From contig NZ_JAVDUJ010000001.1 of the NCBI RefSeq assembly GCF_031456295.1, forward strand, positions 992,001 to 1,056,000: 64,000 nt of DNA. Reading direction: 5' to 3'. Position 1 is the first letter of the stretch. Each line of letters starts with the position of its first letter. The position numbers were made by a program, and so were the translations under genes. Under the pieces are notes generated by a model. That model saw nothing but the letters and a program-made list of their open reading frames with translations. It did not search any database and had not been told where the DNA came from. Below, one piece after another: positions 53,073 through 62,812 of the stretch. This stretch comes from Arcanobacterium_A hippocoleae (lineage in GTDB: Bacteria > Actinomycetota > Actinomycetes > Actinomycetales > Actinomycetaceae).

Positions 53073-53693
53073 ATGGCTAAGTTTGGCGGCGGGAAGGCTG
53101 TTTTTCAGCTCATCAGTGAACAGGCAGAGCACCTCGTTTCAGCAGCCGATATTCTCTCGCAGGTGGCTCACGCAGAGCCGACAAAGCGCGCTGAGCTCAA
53201 TCTCAAACTCCACGACGTTGAGAATCTGGCTGACGAAGCCAACCATAAAGTGCAACGCATGATTAACAACAGCTTTGTACTCCCCTACGACCGTGTAGAC
53301 CTTTACGCACTTGTATCACTCGTCGATGATTGCATTGATTTAATCGACGAAGCTGGAGACGACATTGTACTCTACGGCGTCCAAGAACTTCCTGAAGAAG
53401 CACTAAAACTCGTACAAATCATCAATGACTGCGCACACACCACAACGGATGCGATAAGCAATTTGAAGAAGCTTGACGAGAAAACTCGCGCTTACTGGGT
53501 CGGTATCAACCAACTCGAAAATCACGGCGATACGATCTACCGCTCATTGATTTCAAAGCTTTTCAACGCCGAAAATGCGCAGCCAATGGAAGTTTTGAAG
53601 ATGAAGTTCGTAGTAGACACGCTCGAATCAGCAATTGATTCCTTCGAAAACCTCGCCGGCTTGGTTGAGAGCATCGCAATCAAGGAGTCCTAA
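53073..53693 (+). CDS. DUF47/PhoU-like phosphate transport accessory protein
   Basis: 206 residues from the ATG at 53073 (AAAGGA 6 nt upstream); an ATG two codons earlier overlaps that site. All-helical PhoU-like fold with heptad-rich helices: EQAEHLVSAADILSQVAHAE, LHDVENLADEANHKVQRMI, DRVDLYALVSLVDDCIDLID and KFVVDTLESAIDSFENLAGL. Members of this family are encoded directly before pit genes and modulate or form part of the Pit transporter. The gap to pit is 3 nt. Confidence 0.88.
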   Translation: MAKFGGGKAVFQLISEQAEHLVSAADILSQVAHAEPTKRAELNLKLHDVENLADEANHKVQRMINNSFVLPYDRVDLYALVSLVDDCIDLIDEAGDDIVLYGVQELPEEALKLVQIINDCAHTTTDAISNLKKLDEKTRAYWVGINQLENHGDTIYRSLISKLFNAENAQPMEVLKMKFVVDTLESAIDSFENLAGLVESIAIKES

Positions 53694-53696
53694 AGT

Positions 53697-54701
53697 ATGG
53701 ACATCTCAATGACTCTTTTCCTGGTGACGCTAGTAGCCATTATTGCATTCGTTTTCGATTTTACAAACGGTTTTCATGATGCTGCGAATGCGATCGCTAC
53801 TTCCGTCGCTACCCGCGCTCTCACACCGCGCCAGGCGCTAATCATGGCAGCCGTCATGAATTTCATTGGCGCGCTGCTCGGCACCGGTGTAGCCGAGACG
53901 ATCGGCTCTGGGATTATCGCTCCGCCTGGCGATAATCACGGTCTGATCATTGTACTTTCCGGCTTAGTCGGAGCTATTGTCTGGAATATGATCACCTGGT
54001 GGTTTGGGCTTCCTTCCTCATCATCACACGCATTGATCGGTGGTTTGATGGGCGCAGGCATTGCCGCTTCCGTCACCGTGCATTGGGGTGTGATTGGCGA
54101 AAAAGTAGTTATTCCGATGTTCATTTCACCGGTAGTGGGATTCTTCCTAGCTTTCTGCCTCATGAAGATCCTGATGTATTCCCTCCGAAACGCCACCTAT
54201 AAGAAAACGATGCGCCGTTTCCGTCATGCACAAACCATTTCTGCCGCGCTGATGGCACTCGGGCACGGTTTGCAAGACGCACAAAAAACAATGGGAGTAG
54301 TAGTACTCGCGCTCGTAGCTGGCGGATATTGGAACGGCAGCGGGATTCCACTATGGGTAAAGCTCGGTGCCGCATTAGCGATTTCACTCGGTACGCTTAT
54401 CGGCGGTCAACGCATCATGAAAACGCTTGGTTCAAAAATTATTGAGCTCGATCCGGCACACGGATTTGGCGCCGAAGTAGTTGCTGCCAGCGTACTTTAC
54501 ACCACAGCTTTCTTGTGGCATGCTCCAATTTCCACTACTCACACGATCACGGCAGCAATCATGGGTGTCGGCGCTACCACCCGGAAATCTGCAGTGCGCT
54601 GGGGTGTGGCAGGGAATATTATTACCGCCTGGTTTTTAACGATTCCAGCCGCAGCAGCCGTCGCAATTGTTACTTACGGGTTACTCCACGGAATTGCCTG
54701 A
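53697..54701 (+). CDS. pit: Low-affinity inorganic phosphate transporter (Pit family)
   Basis: 334 residues and about ten membrane helices. The duplicated PiT signature is visible: FDFTNGFHDAANAIATSVAT in the first half and TAFLWHAPISTTHTITAAIM-type in the second, with GLPSSSSHALIGGLMGAG between. It imports metal-phosphate by proton symport. It is co-transcribed with DUF47. The DUF47 end provides the ribosome site (AAGGAG). A strong hairpin follows. Confidence 0.94.
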   Translation: MDISMTLFLVTLVAIIAFVFDFTNGFHDAANAIATSVATRALTPRQALIMAAVMNFIGALLGTGVAETIGSGIIAPPGDNHGLIIVLSGLVGAIVWNMITWWFGLPSSSSHALIGGLMGAGIAASVTVHWGVIGEKVVIPMFISPVVGFFLAFCLMKILMYSLRNATYKKTMRRFRHAQTISAALMALGHGLQDAQKTMGVVVLALVAGGYWNGSGIPLWVKLGAALAISLGTLIGGQRIMKTLGSKIIELDPAHGFGAEVVAASVLYTTAFLWHAPISTTHTITAAIMGVGATTRKSAVRWGVAGNIITAWFLTIPAAAAVAIVTYGLLHGIA

Positions 54702-54730
54702 CGGATTATCGAATCAAACACAGCATATAA

Positions 54731-54786
54731 AAATATCCGGGTGATGATATTTCGGAAAATCCATCCACGTCATCACCCGGATATTT
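54731..54786. terminator. Bidirectional terminator between pit and pstB
   Basis: 17-bp perfect inverted repeat (AAATATCCGGGTGATGA at 54731-54747 and its complement at 54770-54786) with A and T runs at the outer ends, between convergent genes. Confidence 0.8.
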
Positions 54787-54825
54787 TAGATATTAAATTT
54801 TAATCGGCTTTCACGATCCTGAAAC

Positions 54826-55605
54826 TTACCCGAAACGACCAGATACGTAATCTTCAGTTTCTTTCTTCTCCGGATTCGAGAAAATCTTTTCAGTATCGTC
54901 ATATTCAACCAAATGCCCTGGTTTACCAGTACCTTCAATATTGAAGAAGCCCGTCTTTTGCGATACTCGCGCAGCCTGCTGCATATTATGGGTGACGATC
55001 ACGATGGTGTAATCCTTTTGCAGCTGGTGCATCAAATCTTCAATTGCCAATGTCGAAATCGGATCAAGCGCGGAGCATGGCTCATCCATCAATAGCACTT
55101 GCGGACGCACTGCAATTGCACGCGCAATGCAAAGCCGCTGCTGCTGCCCGCCAGAAAGTGATGAACCCGGCCGATCAAGACGGTCTTTCACTTCTTCCCA
55201 AAGATTCGCCCCACGCAGCGATTCTTCCACGATCCGCTCAGCTTCAGCTTTTGGCAATTTCTTATTATTCAGCCGCATTCCAGCAAGCACATTATCTGCA
55301 ATCGACATCGTTGGGAAGGGATTTGGCCGCTGAAAAACCATTCCCACATGGTTCCGCACCTGCACTGGATCAACACCTGGCGCATAAATATCCTCGCCGT
55401 CAATAATCACAGAGCCCTGCACATGTGCGCCATTGATCACTTCGTGCATTCGGTTTAGCGAACGCAAGAACGTAGACTTACCACAGCCAGACGGACCAAT
55501 GAGCGCCGTAATCGAATTTGGTGCGATTTCCACGTTCACATTTTCCACGGCAAGGAAATTGCCGTAATAAATATTTAAGTCTTTGGCTACAATCCCTTGA
55601 GACAC
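54826..55605 (-). CDS. pstB: Phosphate ABC transporter ATP-binding protein
   Basis: 259 residues starting MSQGIVAKDLNIYYGNFLAV at a GTG, 6 nt after AAAGGA; the frame stays open to 55620. Walker A is LIGPSGCGKSTFLRSLNRMH, then the PstB segment VGMVFQRPNPFPTMSIADNV, the signature SLSGGQQQRLCIARA, Walker B VLLMDEPCSALDP and the H-loop VTHNMQQAARVSQ. It energises PstAC in high-affinity phosphate import. It is last in the pstSCAB operon. Confidence 0.96.
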   Translation of the reverse strand: MSQGIVAKDLNIYYGNFLAVENVNVEIAPNSITALIGPSGCGKSTFLRSLNRMHEVINGAHVQGSVIIDGEDIYAPGVDPVQVRNHVGMVFQRPNPFPTMSIADNVLAGMRLNNKKLPKAEAERIVEESLRGANLWEEVKDRLDRPGSSLSGGQQQRLCIARAIAVRPQVLLMDEPCSALDPISTLAIEDLMHQLQKDYTIVIVTHNMQQAARVSQKTGFFNIEGTGKPGHLVEYDDTEKIFSNPEKKETEDYVSGRFG

Positions 55606-55635
55606 TTTATTTCCTTTCAACAGCCTTGAGGAGCC

Positions 55636-56745
55636 TTAAGCTTCACCCTTTGGCGCAAACTTCTTCGCAATCCATCGTGCTGCAAGATTCAGCAACAGCA
55701 CGATGATGATCAAGAGCAACGCTCCACCCCAAGCGTTTTCCATATTGCCCTGCTTGTACTGGTAGTAAACATACACCGGCATAGTGAGCATCTGACCTTC
55801 AAACATATTCATATTGTAAATATCAGTGGTACCTGCGGTGATCATCAGTGGTGCGGATTCACCAATCACACGCGCGATCGCAATTACGACACCTGAAATA
55901 ATGCCAGAAGCAGAGGTCCGTAATACCACTTTGGTAATTGTGCGCGCCTTGGTCACGCCCAAAGCATACGCAGACTCACGCAATCCGTTCGGAACAAGCC
56001 GTAAATGTTCTTCCGTATTGCGCACTACGATCGGGGTCATCAACACCACGAGCGCAATCGAGCCAGAGAAACCCGTCTTAAATTCCGGACTACCAGTAAG
56101 TAGCTGCAAAATCAGCGGGAACATCGCTGCCGCAAACAAACCTGCCACAATCGATGGGATACCCGTCATGATATCTACGAGGAAAGTGATCGTTTTGGCA
56201 AATGGACCTTTCCCGTATTCCACCAAATACACTGCCGTGAGCACTCCAAGTGGCACGGAAATCAGCGCCGTCACACCAGTAACAATGAAAGTACCAAGAA
56301 TTGCGTGCCCTACGCCGGTGACGGTCCCTTCAATGGAAGTACCTGCTGTTGTAGCTGTCAGATAGCCGGCATCACTCATCCGGTGCCAGCCCTGCAGCAA
56401 TACTGTATAGAGCAAGGAAATCAATGGAATGACGGCAAGGATAAACGTTCCGATGATTAGCGATGAAGCTACTCGATCAGCGCCATAACGACGACCTTCA
56501 ATGGTGTATCCAAAAATTGCTGCCAGCACGAGGAAAATAACTCCAGACCAAATCCCGGCAGCGATCCAATCAGCTTCTGCTGCAATCAATACGTTGAACA
56601 GAATACCGATCACGAGTGCAACAGCTACAGCTGCGAGGTTAAACCACGCCGGAAGTTGGCGCTGCTTTGCAAGAAAAGATTGTGCAGCAGCTATCTGCAC
56701 TTTCGGCTGTGCGCTTTGCGTTCCAGTTTCAGTGTTCAGACTCAT
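55636..56745 (-). CDS. pstA: Phosphate ABC transporter permease PstA
   Basis: 369 residues with an unusual ~75-residue N-terminal part (two extra hydrophobic helices, LAAVAVALVIGILFNVLIAA and GVIFLVLAAIFGYTI) before the usual six-helix permease. The EAA-type loop is LRESAYALGVTKARTITKVV, then GIISGVVIAIARVIGESAPL. It starts within the end of pstC (4-nt overlap). It ends 30 nt before the pstB start. Confidence 0.93.
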   Translation of the reverse strand: MSLNTETGTQSAQPKVQIAAAQSFLAKQRQLPAWFNLAAVAVALVIGILFNVLIAAEADWIAAGIWSGVIFLVLAAIFGYTIEGRRYGADRVASSLIIGTFILAVIPLISLLYTVLLQGWHRMSDAGYLTATTAGTSIEGTVTGVGHAILGTFIVTGVTALISVPLGVLTAVYLVEYGKGPFAKTITFLVDIMTGIPSIVAGLFAAAMFPLILQLLTGSPEFKTGFSGSIALVVLMTPIVVRNTEEHLRLVPNGLRESAYALGVTKARTITKVVLRTSASGIISGVVIAIARVIGESAPLMITAGTTDIYNMNMFEGQMLTMPVYVYYQYKQGNMENAWGGALLLIIIVLLLNLAARWIAKKFAPKGEA

Positions 56746-57815
56746 TCATTCGCTCCTGAGAATTCGGAATAACGGGCCACGATCGCACGGGCAATAAAGT
56801 TGACCGCGAATGTTACAACGAAAAGAATCAAACCGAGCGCGATCAAGAAATCAGATGCTAACCCGGACGATTCAGGGAAACGCAATGCAATTTGCGAGGC
56901 AATCGTGGAATGCTGACCCGGCCGGAGTAGATCAAAGTTGATCTTCAAACCAGGCGAAAGCACCATCAGCAAAGCCATTGTCTCGCCAAGTGCACGCCCC
57001 AAACCAAGCATTGAAGCAGATACAATGCCTGAGCGCCCATGCGGAAGCACGACCATCTTGATCATTTCCCAGCGAGTTGCCCCAAGCGCAAGCGAAGCTT
57101 CTTCCTGCAGGCGTGGCGTCTTGAGGAACACTTCGCGGCAAAGTGAAGTAATAATCGGCAAAATCATGATTGCCAAAATAATGCCGCCCATCAAGATATT
57201 CCGTGCAGGCGGTAGGAATTGTGCCGCATCTGGACGGATCGGCCACCAGTCAAAATTTTGTGCCATATAGGAGAATCCGGGCAGACCACCGCTCCACACT
57301 TCTTTTTCACCGACGGTTTCAACAGTGCCCGCAAGGAATTCAAATAGGCCCGTCAGCAACTCGGAGATGCGCATAAAGATCGGACGCATCAACGGTTCGA
57401 GTGTGAGCATCCCCCAGAGCCCAAATACTACAGATGGAATTGCTGCCAGCAAATCAATTACATAACCGGCAACTGTACCAACCTTCCGAGGTGCATAATG
57501 TGAGATAAACAACCCAATACCGACGGCAAATGGGACTGCAACGATCAACGCAATCACTGCCGCCAACAACGTGCCAAAGAGTGCTGCGCCAGCAAATTGC
57601 CAGAAGGTGAGATCATCTGCAAAGCCGACTTCTTGCGCAATTGTTTCGTTGCTTGCCAGTAGGGCGTTCTTGGAAGAGAGAATTAAGAATATTGCAACGG
57701 CGGCAAGCAATACGAGAATAAACGATGCACTAAGCGTGACCAAGCTCGAAAAAGCTTTATCTTTGCTGCGTGCCTTTTGACCGCCTGTAAGATTCCAATC
57801 GGATTTATTCGCCAC
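56742..57815 (-). CDS. pstC: Phosphate ABC transporter permease PstC
   Basis: 357 residues and about six membrane helices. PstC marks are VPFAVGIGLFISHYAPRKVG, VIDLLAAIPSVVFGLWGML and the EAA loop EEASLALGATRWEMIKMVVL, then GIVSASMLGLGRALGETMAL. It forms the channel with PstA. The 101-nt gap to pstS and the 4-nt overlap with pstA fit the standard pstSCAB operon. Confidence 0.94.
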   Translation of the reverse strand: MANKSDWNLTGGQKARSKDKAFSSLVTLSASFILVLLAAVAIFLILSSKNALLASNETIAQEVGFADDLTFWQFAGAALFGTLLAAVIALIVAVPFAVGIGLFISHYAPRKVGTVAGYVIDLLAAIPSVVFGLWGMLTLEPLMRPIFMRISELLTGLFEFLAGTVETVGEKEVWSGGLPGFSYMAQNFDWWPIRPDAAQFLPPARNILMGGIILAIMILPIITSLCREVFLKTPRLQEEASLALGATRWEMIKMVVLPHGRSGIVSASMLGLGRALGETMALLMVLSPGLKINFDLLRPGQHSTIASQIALRFPESSGLASDFLIALGLILFVVTFAVNFIARAIVARYSEFSGANE

Positions 57816-57916
57816 TTGCTTTGGGCTCCATCCTTTTTCACGGTTTGGGCGTGAGCCCGCTTTCCAGCCTGCCCACGCCCAATTGATTAGTTAAACACAT
57901 TCAGTGAGCAGCTATT

Positions 57917-59023
57917 TTAGCCCTTGATCAGGTCAATTGCTGCAGTCACTTTTGCACGAAGCGCATCAGAAATTGGAGCATTACCGCCCTTAGCCTTGGT
58001 AGCTACTTCCTGACCTTCCTTCGATGCGATATAGCTCAAGTACGACTTCACAAGCTTGCCGTCATTCGCATCCTTGTAATCGGTACATGCGATCACATAG
58101 GAGACGAGCACAATTGGGTACGCACCCTTGATTGAGCCATCACGCTTCAAATCGTATGCGAGCAGACGATCAGTTGCATTCTTCTTCGGCTGGGAACCAT
58201 CTACGATTGCTGCTGCAGCTTCTGGCGAATATGGAAGGAATTCACCAGCAACTTCCACTGCTGCCGATCCGAGATTCTCGATCTGGGAAGCATCAGCATA
58301 GGTGATTGCACCTTCAGTGGACTTTACAAGATTGATCACGCCGGAGGTACCTTCAGCAGACTGCGTATCCTTCACTGGCCACTTATCGGCTGGCTCGTAT
58401 CCCCAGCTGCCGTTAGAAGCTGCCACCAAGTACTGCTGGAAGTTCTTTGAAGTACCAGAATCGTCTGCGCGGTTCACTGGAATGATTGGCAGATCTGGCA
58501 GTTTCGCATCCTTGTTGATATCCGCAATCGCTGCATCATTCCACTTCTTGATCTTGCCATCGAAAATCTTGGCAATAATTTCGCCAGTCATATTCAGATG
58601 CTTGATACCTGGGAGATTAAAAGCTACTGCGATCGGTGAAATGTAAAGCGGAAGTTCAAGTGGTTCAGAACCGCAACGCTTGGTTGCTGCCTGAATTTCT
58701 TCGTCCTTCAGCAAAGAATCAGTACCCGCATATACTACCTTGCCGGAAATAAATTGTTCGCGGCCAGTGCCAGAACCAGTGCCGTCATAATTCACAACTA
58801 CGCCTGGATTTGCTTTGGTGAAGTTATCACGCCAAGCCTGCTGCGCCTTTTGCTGTGCGGTTGCGCCAGAACCATTGATCGTGCCAGAAAGACCAGATGC
58901 CTTTGCATCAGACTTTCCTGCATTGTCTTCCTTCTTTTCAGGAGTCGAATTGCCACATGCAGCCAGACCGAGAGTGAGTGCGCTTGCTGCTGCAAAGAGT
59001 TTCATACCGCGTGTAGTTTTCAA
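57917..59023 (-). CDS. pstS: Phosphate ABC transporter substrate-binding lipoprotein PstS
   Basis: 368 residues. A lipoprotein signal peptide (LFAAASALTLGLAACGNS) puts the lipidated Cys at 22. The mature part has the PstS phosphate-binding segments GTINGSGATAQQKAQQAWRD, VVNYDGTGSGTGREQFISGK (the Ser/Thr/Arg contacts), VNRADDSGTSKNFQQYL (Arg/Asp/Ser) and SAEGTSGVINLVKSTEGAI. It captures phosphate outside the membrane. First gene of the pst operon; a Pho-box-like repeat lies 108 nt upstream. Confidence 0.95.
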   Translation of the reverse strand: MKTTRGMKLFAAASALTLGLAACGNSTPEKKEDNAGKSDAKASGLSGTINGSGATAQQKAQQAWRDNFTKANPGVVVNYDGTGSGTGREQFISGKVVYAGTDSLLKDEEIQAATKRCGSEPLELPLYISPIAVAFNLPGIKHLNMTGEIIAKIFDGKIKKWNDAAIADINKDAKLPDLPIIPVNRADDSGTSKNFQQYLVAASNGSWGYEPADKWPVKDTQSAEGTSGVINLVKSTEGAITYADASQIENLGSAAVEVAGEFLPYSPEAAAAIVDGSQPKKNATDRLLAYDLKRDGSIKGAYPIVLVSYVIACTDYKDANDGKLVKSYLSYIASKEGQEVATKAKGGNAPISDALRAKVTAAIDLIKG

Positions 59024-59130
59024 GATTCAGTTTCCTTTGAGTCTCGCACAGGATTTTACTCCCGCGTTCTTGGAGGCTTTTCCCCCAACTATGTGCCAGA
59101 CTAAACGATAAACTTAAAGCACAAACACAC

Positions 59131-59152
59131 GCGAGGTTAACAATTAGTTAAC
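59131..59152 (-). promoter_or_regulatory. Pho-box-like direct repeat upstream of pstS
   Basis: On the minus strand two adjacent 11-mers, GTTAACTAATT and GTTAACCTCGC, 108 nt before the pstS start. They match the motifs upstream of DUF47-pit and ppk in sequence and spacing. Confidence 0.65.
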
Positions 59153-59214
59153 TCTTCATTTTTACTCGCAAAAGCCTTGATTTTGGCATTAGCAGCATCG
59201 GTATTTTATTGCAA

Positions 59215-60237
59215 TCAACTTCTAAAATCGCTGTTCACAATCTCAATTTGCACGATTCGATGTTTTGGCGCAAGCTTTTTTGTAAGATGCAATACAATCA
59301 TTTGCCCAGGCTCTAGCCAGGGATCTTGCTGCGGAATTTTTACAAACTGCTTTTTTGCCGCCGCCGATTTAATTTGCTGCAAATATCCAGGGATTGTTGG
59401 GCGATGAATACAAATCGCCCGGTTCTTCTGCAATCCACCGATCATTTCGCGAAAATAATTGGAGAGCCAATTTGCATCATGTACATAAGAACGCTCAGTC
59501 ATCCCGTTTTTTCGCCGCAAATTCACGCCAGTAAGCTTTGCATATGGTTCGAGAGTGCTCACACAACGCCGCCACGGAGAAGTGCGCAAGGAATCGATCC
59601 CATATGCGGAAAGTTCACTTACGAGCATTTGCGCACGTGCCTCACCTGAGCGAGCTAAGGGCCGCGTATGTTCTGGCCCTTTCCCCTTCTTCCAAGAATC
59701 ACGCTTGATTGCTTTTGCATGCCGCAATACGATCAGCGTTTGCGTATCAAGCGCATCCGCCTTTTGGAATTTCAACAATTTACGCAGCATCCGCACATCG
59801 CGTTCATACGTAAGCTTCCCTAATGCAATCTCAGCGGGGATCCACATGATCTGATCAATCTCATGCTTCGGTGCGGGCTTTACCTTTTTCCGCGCCCGCA
59901 ACACCGGCGACTTCGCATCAACCACGCGTGCTGCCCAGAAATGAACCGCTTTCTTTTTCCCGTCAGAAAGGAAATAGTTTTGCCACCCAAGAGACACGCC
60001 AAGCACTATATCAAGGCGGGTTTCTTCACGAATCTCACGCACCGCGCAGGCACGCATCGTCTCATACGGCTTCAGTTTTCCTTTTGGAAAAGACCAGTCA
60101 CGCCAGCGCGGACGGTGGACCACCAAGACTTCAAGTCTTTTTGCTCGTGTTGCACCATTTCTGCCGGCTGGATTTTCTCTCCAGATGATTGCTCCAGCTG
60201 CCCAGACTCGCGCATCGGTAATTTCTTTTCCCGCCAT
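59215..60237 (-). CDS. Nudix hydrolase fused to a histidine phosphatase domain (MutT1-like)
   Basis: 340 residues. The N-terminal Nudix domain has the Nudix box GKLKPYETMRACAVREIREE (positions ~53-76, with REIREE intact), preceded by VLVVHRPRWRDWSFPKG. The C-terminal part (from ~165) is a phosphoglycerate-mutase-like domain with LIVLRHAKAIKRDSW (RHA catalytic motif) and LRTSPWRRCVSTLEPY. This two-domain plan is that of mycobacterial MutT1, which hydrolyses 8-oxo-dGTP and diadenosine polyphosphates. The start ATG at 60237 lies inside the end of ppk, an overlap of 166 nt in another frame. Confidence 0.9.
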   Translation of the reverse strand: MAGKEITDARVWAAGAIIWRENPAGRNGATRAKRLEVLVVHRPRWRDWSFPKGKLKPYETMRACAVREIREETRLDIVLGVSLGWQNYFLSDGKKKAVHFWAARVVDAKSPVLRARKKVKPAPKHEIDQIMWIPAEIALGKLTYERDVRMLRKLLKFQKADALDTQTLIVLRHAKAIKRDSWKKGKGPEHTRPLARSGEARAQMLVSELSAYGIDSLRTSPWRRCVSTLEPYAKLTGVNLRRKNGMTERSYVHDANWLSNYFREMIGGLQKNRAICIHRPTIPGYLQQIKSAAAKKQFVKIPQQDPWLEPGQMIVLHLTKKLAPKHRIVQIEIVNSDFRS

Positions 60238-62756
60238 CGTACACTCTCTTCACTTACGACTGGTTGAAAATGCAGCACGCGCGGAGCCGTCGGAAAACGC
60301 TTCTTCTTACGCTTGCTGGAAAGGCTGGAACGTGCGCGCTTCATTAACAGATCTTGCACATGCACAAGCGGTTTACCATTGGCATCATGAGCTACGCGCA
60401 CCCACCCATCTGGCTCCAGATGCCATGAGGCTGTAGTATCCGCACACGCCACAGCAACTAAATCAATCAGGAAGGATTTCATTTGCGGATCCAGAATTGT
60501 AATCAACGCTTCAATCCGCCGATCCAGATTGCGATGCATCAAATCTGCCGAACCAATGAAAACTTTTGGATCTCCGTCATTATGGAATGCGTATACCCGC
60601 GAATGCTCTAGGAACCTGCCAAGTACCGAACGCACTTTGATATTTTCCGAAAGCCCAGGAATTCCTGCGCGCAGACAACAAATCCCACGAACCTGGATTT
60701 CCACCGGTACGCCTGCCTGCGATGCCCGATAAAGCGCATCAATAATCCGCTCATCGACCACTGCATTTGCTTTGAGCCGAATCCACGCATCTTTACCGGC
60801 AAGCTTATTCTTCGTTTCCTGCTTAATGCATTCAATGATCCCGTCACGCACGCCGACGGGAGCTACAAGCAGGCGATGGAAATTTGCTTTCGGGGAGTAT
60901 CCCGAAAGCTGATTAAACAGACGTGTGAGATCTTGCCCTACTTCCCGGTCAGCAGTGAAATACCCAATATCTTCATAGCCACGTGCCGTCTTTGGATTGT
61001 AATTACCAGTACCCACATGGCAGTATCGGCGCAGTCCGTCTTCTTCTTGCCGCACCACCAAGCACAGCTTACAATGTGTTTTTAGCCCAACAATGCCATA
61101 AACCACATGCACCCCGGCTTTTTCAAGCTTACGCGCCCATTCGATATTATTTTGTTCGTCAAAGCGGGCTTTGATTTCTACGACGGCAAGTACCTGTTTG
61201 CCAGCATTTGCGGCTTTAATTAGCGCATCCACAATTGGCGAATCACCTGATGTACGATACAGAGTTTGCTTGATTGCCAGTACTTTCGGATCTTTTGCTG
61301 CCTGCTGGATAAATTGCTGCACGGATGTCGAGAACGAATCATACGGGTGCTGTACAAGGATATCGTGCCGAGCAATCGATTCAAACACATCTTGCGCTGT
61401 CGCTGACTCATATTCAGCAAAACCACGCGGCGTGACGGGCACAAATTTCTCGTACTTCAAATGTGGACGGTCAAGATCATGGATTTCATTCAGCCCAGTC
61501 AAATCGAGCGGTTCTGGAAGCCGGAAGACATCCGCATCACGCACTTGCAATTCTTTCATTAAGAGTGCAAGCACATGATCGCTCATTGACTGTGCTACTT
61601 CCAAACGTACTGCTGGCCCAAATTTGCGTTTCTTCAATTCTTTTTCAAGGGCTTTCAACAGATTTTCAGCATCGTCTTCTTCAACTTCGAGATCTTCGTT
61701 TCGCGTAACCCGGAATGTAGAGTAATCAAGCACTTCCATCCCCGGAAAAAGTGTCGAAAGGTGCGCGCCGATCACTTCTTCCAGTGGCACAAATTCAGTG
61801 CCACCTGCCGCATTAAGCGGTACTTCTTCCGGGCGGTATGGCCGGCCTTCTGAATCAACAGCAATAAAACGCGGCAGTAGCGAGGGGACTTTCACGCGCG
61901 CAAAAAGCTCTTTACCAGTTTTCGGATTCTGCAAAATCACTGCCAAATTCAACGAAAGCCCAGAAATATACGGGAATGGGTGCGCTGGATCAACGGCAAG
62001 CGGCGTGAGCACTGGGAAAATTTGTTGCCGATAGAATTTTTGCAACCGTTCTTGCTCAAGTGCCCCAAGCTGATGCCAATGCCGCAGGTGGATCCCCACT
62101 TCTGCCAATTTCGGCTGCACATCAGTGGCAAATACTTTTGCGTGACGCTCCATCAGCTCATGCGTACGCTCATTGATCCCGTCCAATACCTGACGCGGTG
62201 CAAGCCCAGAAGATTTCGTCATTGCTACGCCGGCCTCAATCCGTGCTTTCAAACCAGCTACCCGCACCATATAGAATTCGTCCAGGTTTGAAGCAAAAAT
62301 CGCAAGGAACCAAGCACGCTCTAGCAGCGGAAGATCCGGATCTTCCGCTTGTTCAAGCACGCGCTCATTAAATGCCAACCATGAAAGCTCTCGATCAGCA
62401 AAACGCCCCTCCGGAAGCGGCATTTTCGTAGACGTTCCCTTCCCGTCTTTCCCATCATTCGCTTTCTTTTCCCGCTTCTGCGCGGCAGCCTGCGCCATTT
62501 CCATCAAAGAGCGTGTCGAAACGGCTGAACCGAGACGCGCTTCAGCAAGTTCTAGCTCATCGCGATCACTCTGCTTCCGTCTCTTTTTCGGAGCATAATC
62601 GACCGTTTCGGTTGAACTTTTTCCTTTTTCAGCACCGTGCTGATCCTCGCTGTGTAAATCTATTCCAATTCGATCGAGGGTATCTGGAGTACCGGGCTGT
62701 GCCCCTGCATCATCACTGACGGCAGGGTTTTCAAAATTTCGCTGATCTTCGCTCAT
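60072..62756 (-). CDS. ppk: Polyphosphate kinase
   Basis: 894 residues, long for an actinobacterial Ppk1 (~730-750). The extra parts are a charged N-terminal ~115-residue region (Asp/Glu/Lys-rich, RKQSDRDELELAEARLG) and a C-terminal tail of ~85 basic residues. The core begins GRFADRELSWLAFNERVLEQ. The phosphorylated His is in RRYCHVGTGNYNPKTARGYE, and the second active-site His is in GSADLMHRNLDRRIEALITI. Ppk polymerises the terminal phosphate of ATP. The tail (last 55 residues) overlaps the Nudix gene in a different frame, so the original stop may have been lost. A Pho-box-like repeat lies upstream. Confidence 0.95.
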   Translation of the reverse strand: MSEDQRNFENPAVSDDAGAQPGTPDTLDRIGIDLHSEDQHGAEKGKSSTETVDYAPKKRRKQSDRDELELAEARLGSAVSTRSLMEMAQAAAQKREKKANDGKDGKGTSTKMPLPEGRFADRELSWLAFNERVLEQAEDPDLPLLERAWFLAIFASNLDEFYMVRVAGLKARIEAGVAMTKSSGLAPRQVLDGINERTHELMERHAKVFATDVQPKLAEVGIHLRHWHQLGALEQERLQKFYRQQIFPVLTPLAVDPAHPFPYISGLSLNLAVILQNPKTGKELFARVKVPSLLPRFIAVDSEGRPYRPEEVPLNAAGGTEFVPLEEVIGAHLSTLFPGMEVLDYSTFRVTRNEDLEVEEDDAENLLKALEKELKKRKFGPAVRLEVAQSMSDHVLALLMKELQVRDADVFRLPEPLDLTGLNEIHDLDRPHLKYEKFVPVTPRGFAEYESATAQDVFESIARHDILVQHPYDSFSTSVQQFIQQAAKDPKVLAIKQTLYRTSGDSPIVDALIKAANAGKQVLAVVEIKARFDEQNNIEWARKLEKAGVHVVYGIVGLKTHCKLCLVVRQEEDGLRRYCHVGTGNYNPKTARGYEDIGYFTADREVGQDLTRLFNQLSGYSPKANFHRLLVAPVGVRDGIIECIKQETKNKLAGKDAWIRLKANAVVDERIIDALYRASQAGVPVEIQVRGICCLRAGIPGLSENIKVRSVLGRFLEHSRVYAFHNDGDPKVFIGSADLMHRNLDRRIEALITILDPQMKSFLIDLVAVACADTTASWHLEPDGWVRVAHDANGKPLVHVQDLLMKRARSSLSSKRKKKRFPTAPRVLHFQPVVSEESVRWREKKLPMRESGQLEQSSGEKIQPAEMVQHEQKDLKSWWSTVRAGVTGLFQKEN

Positions 62757-62812
62757 GCTTTCATAATGACAGATTAAACTACCTAATGCTACCGGCTTTT
62801 TCTATTTGAGAA

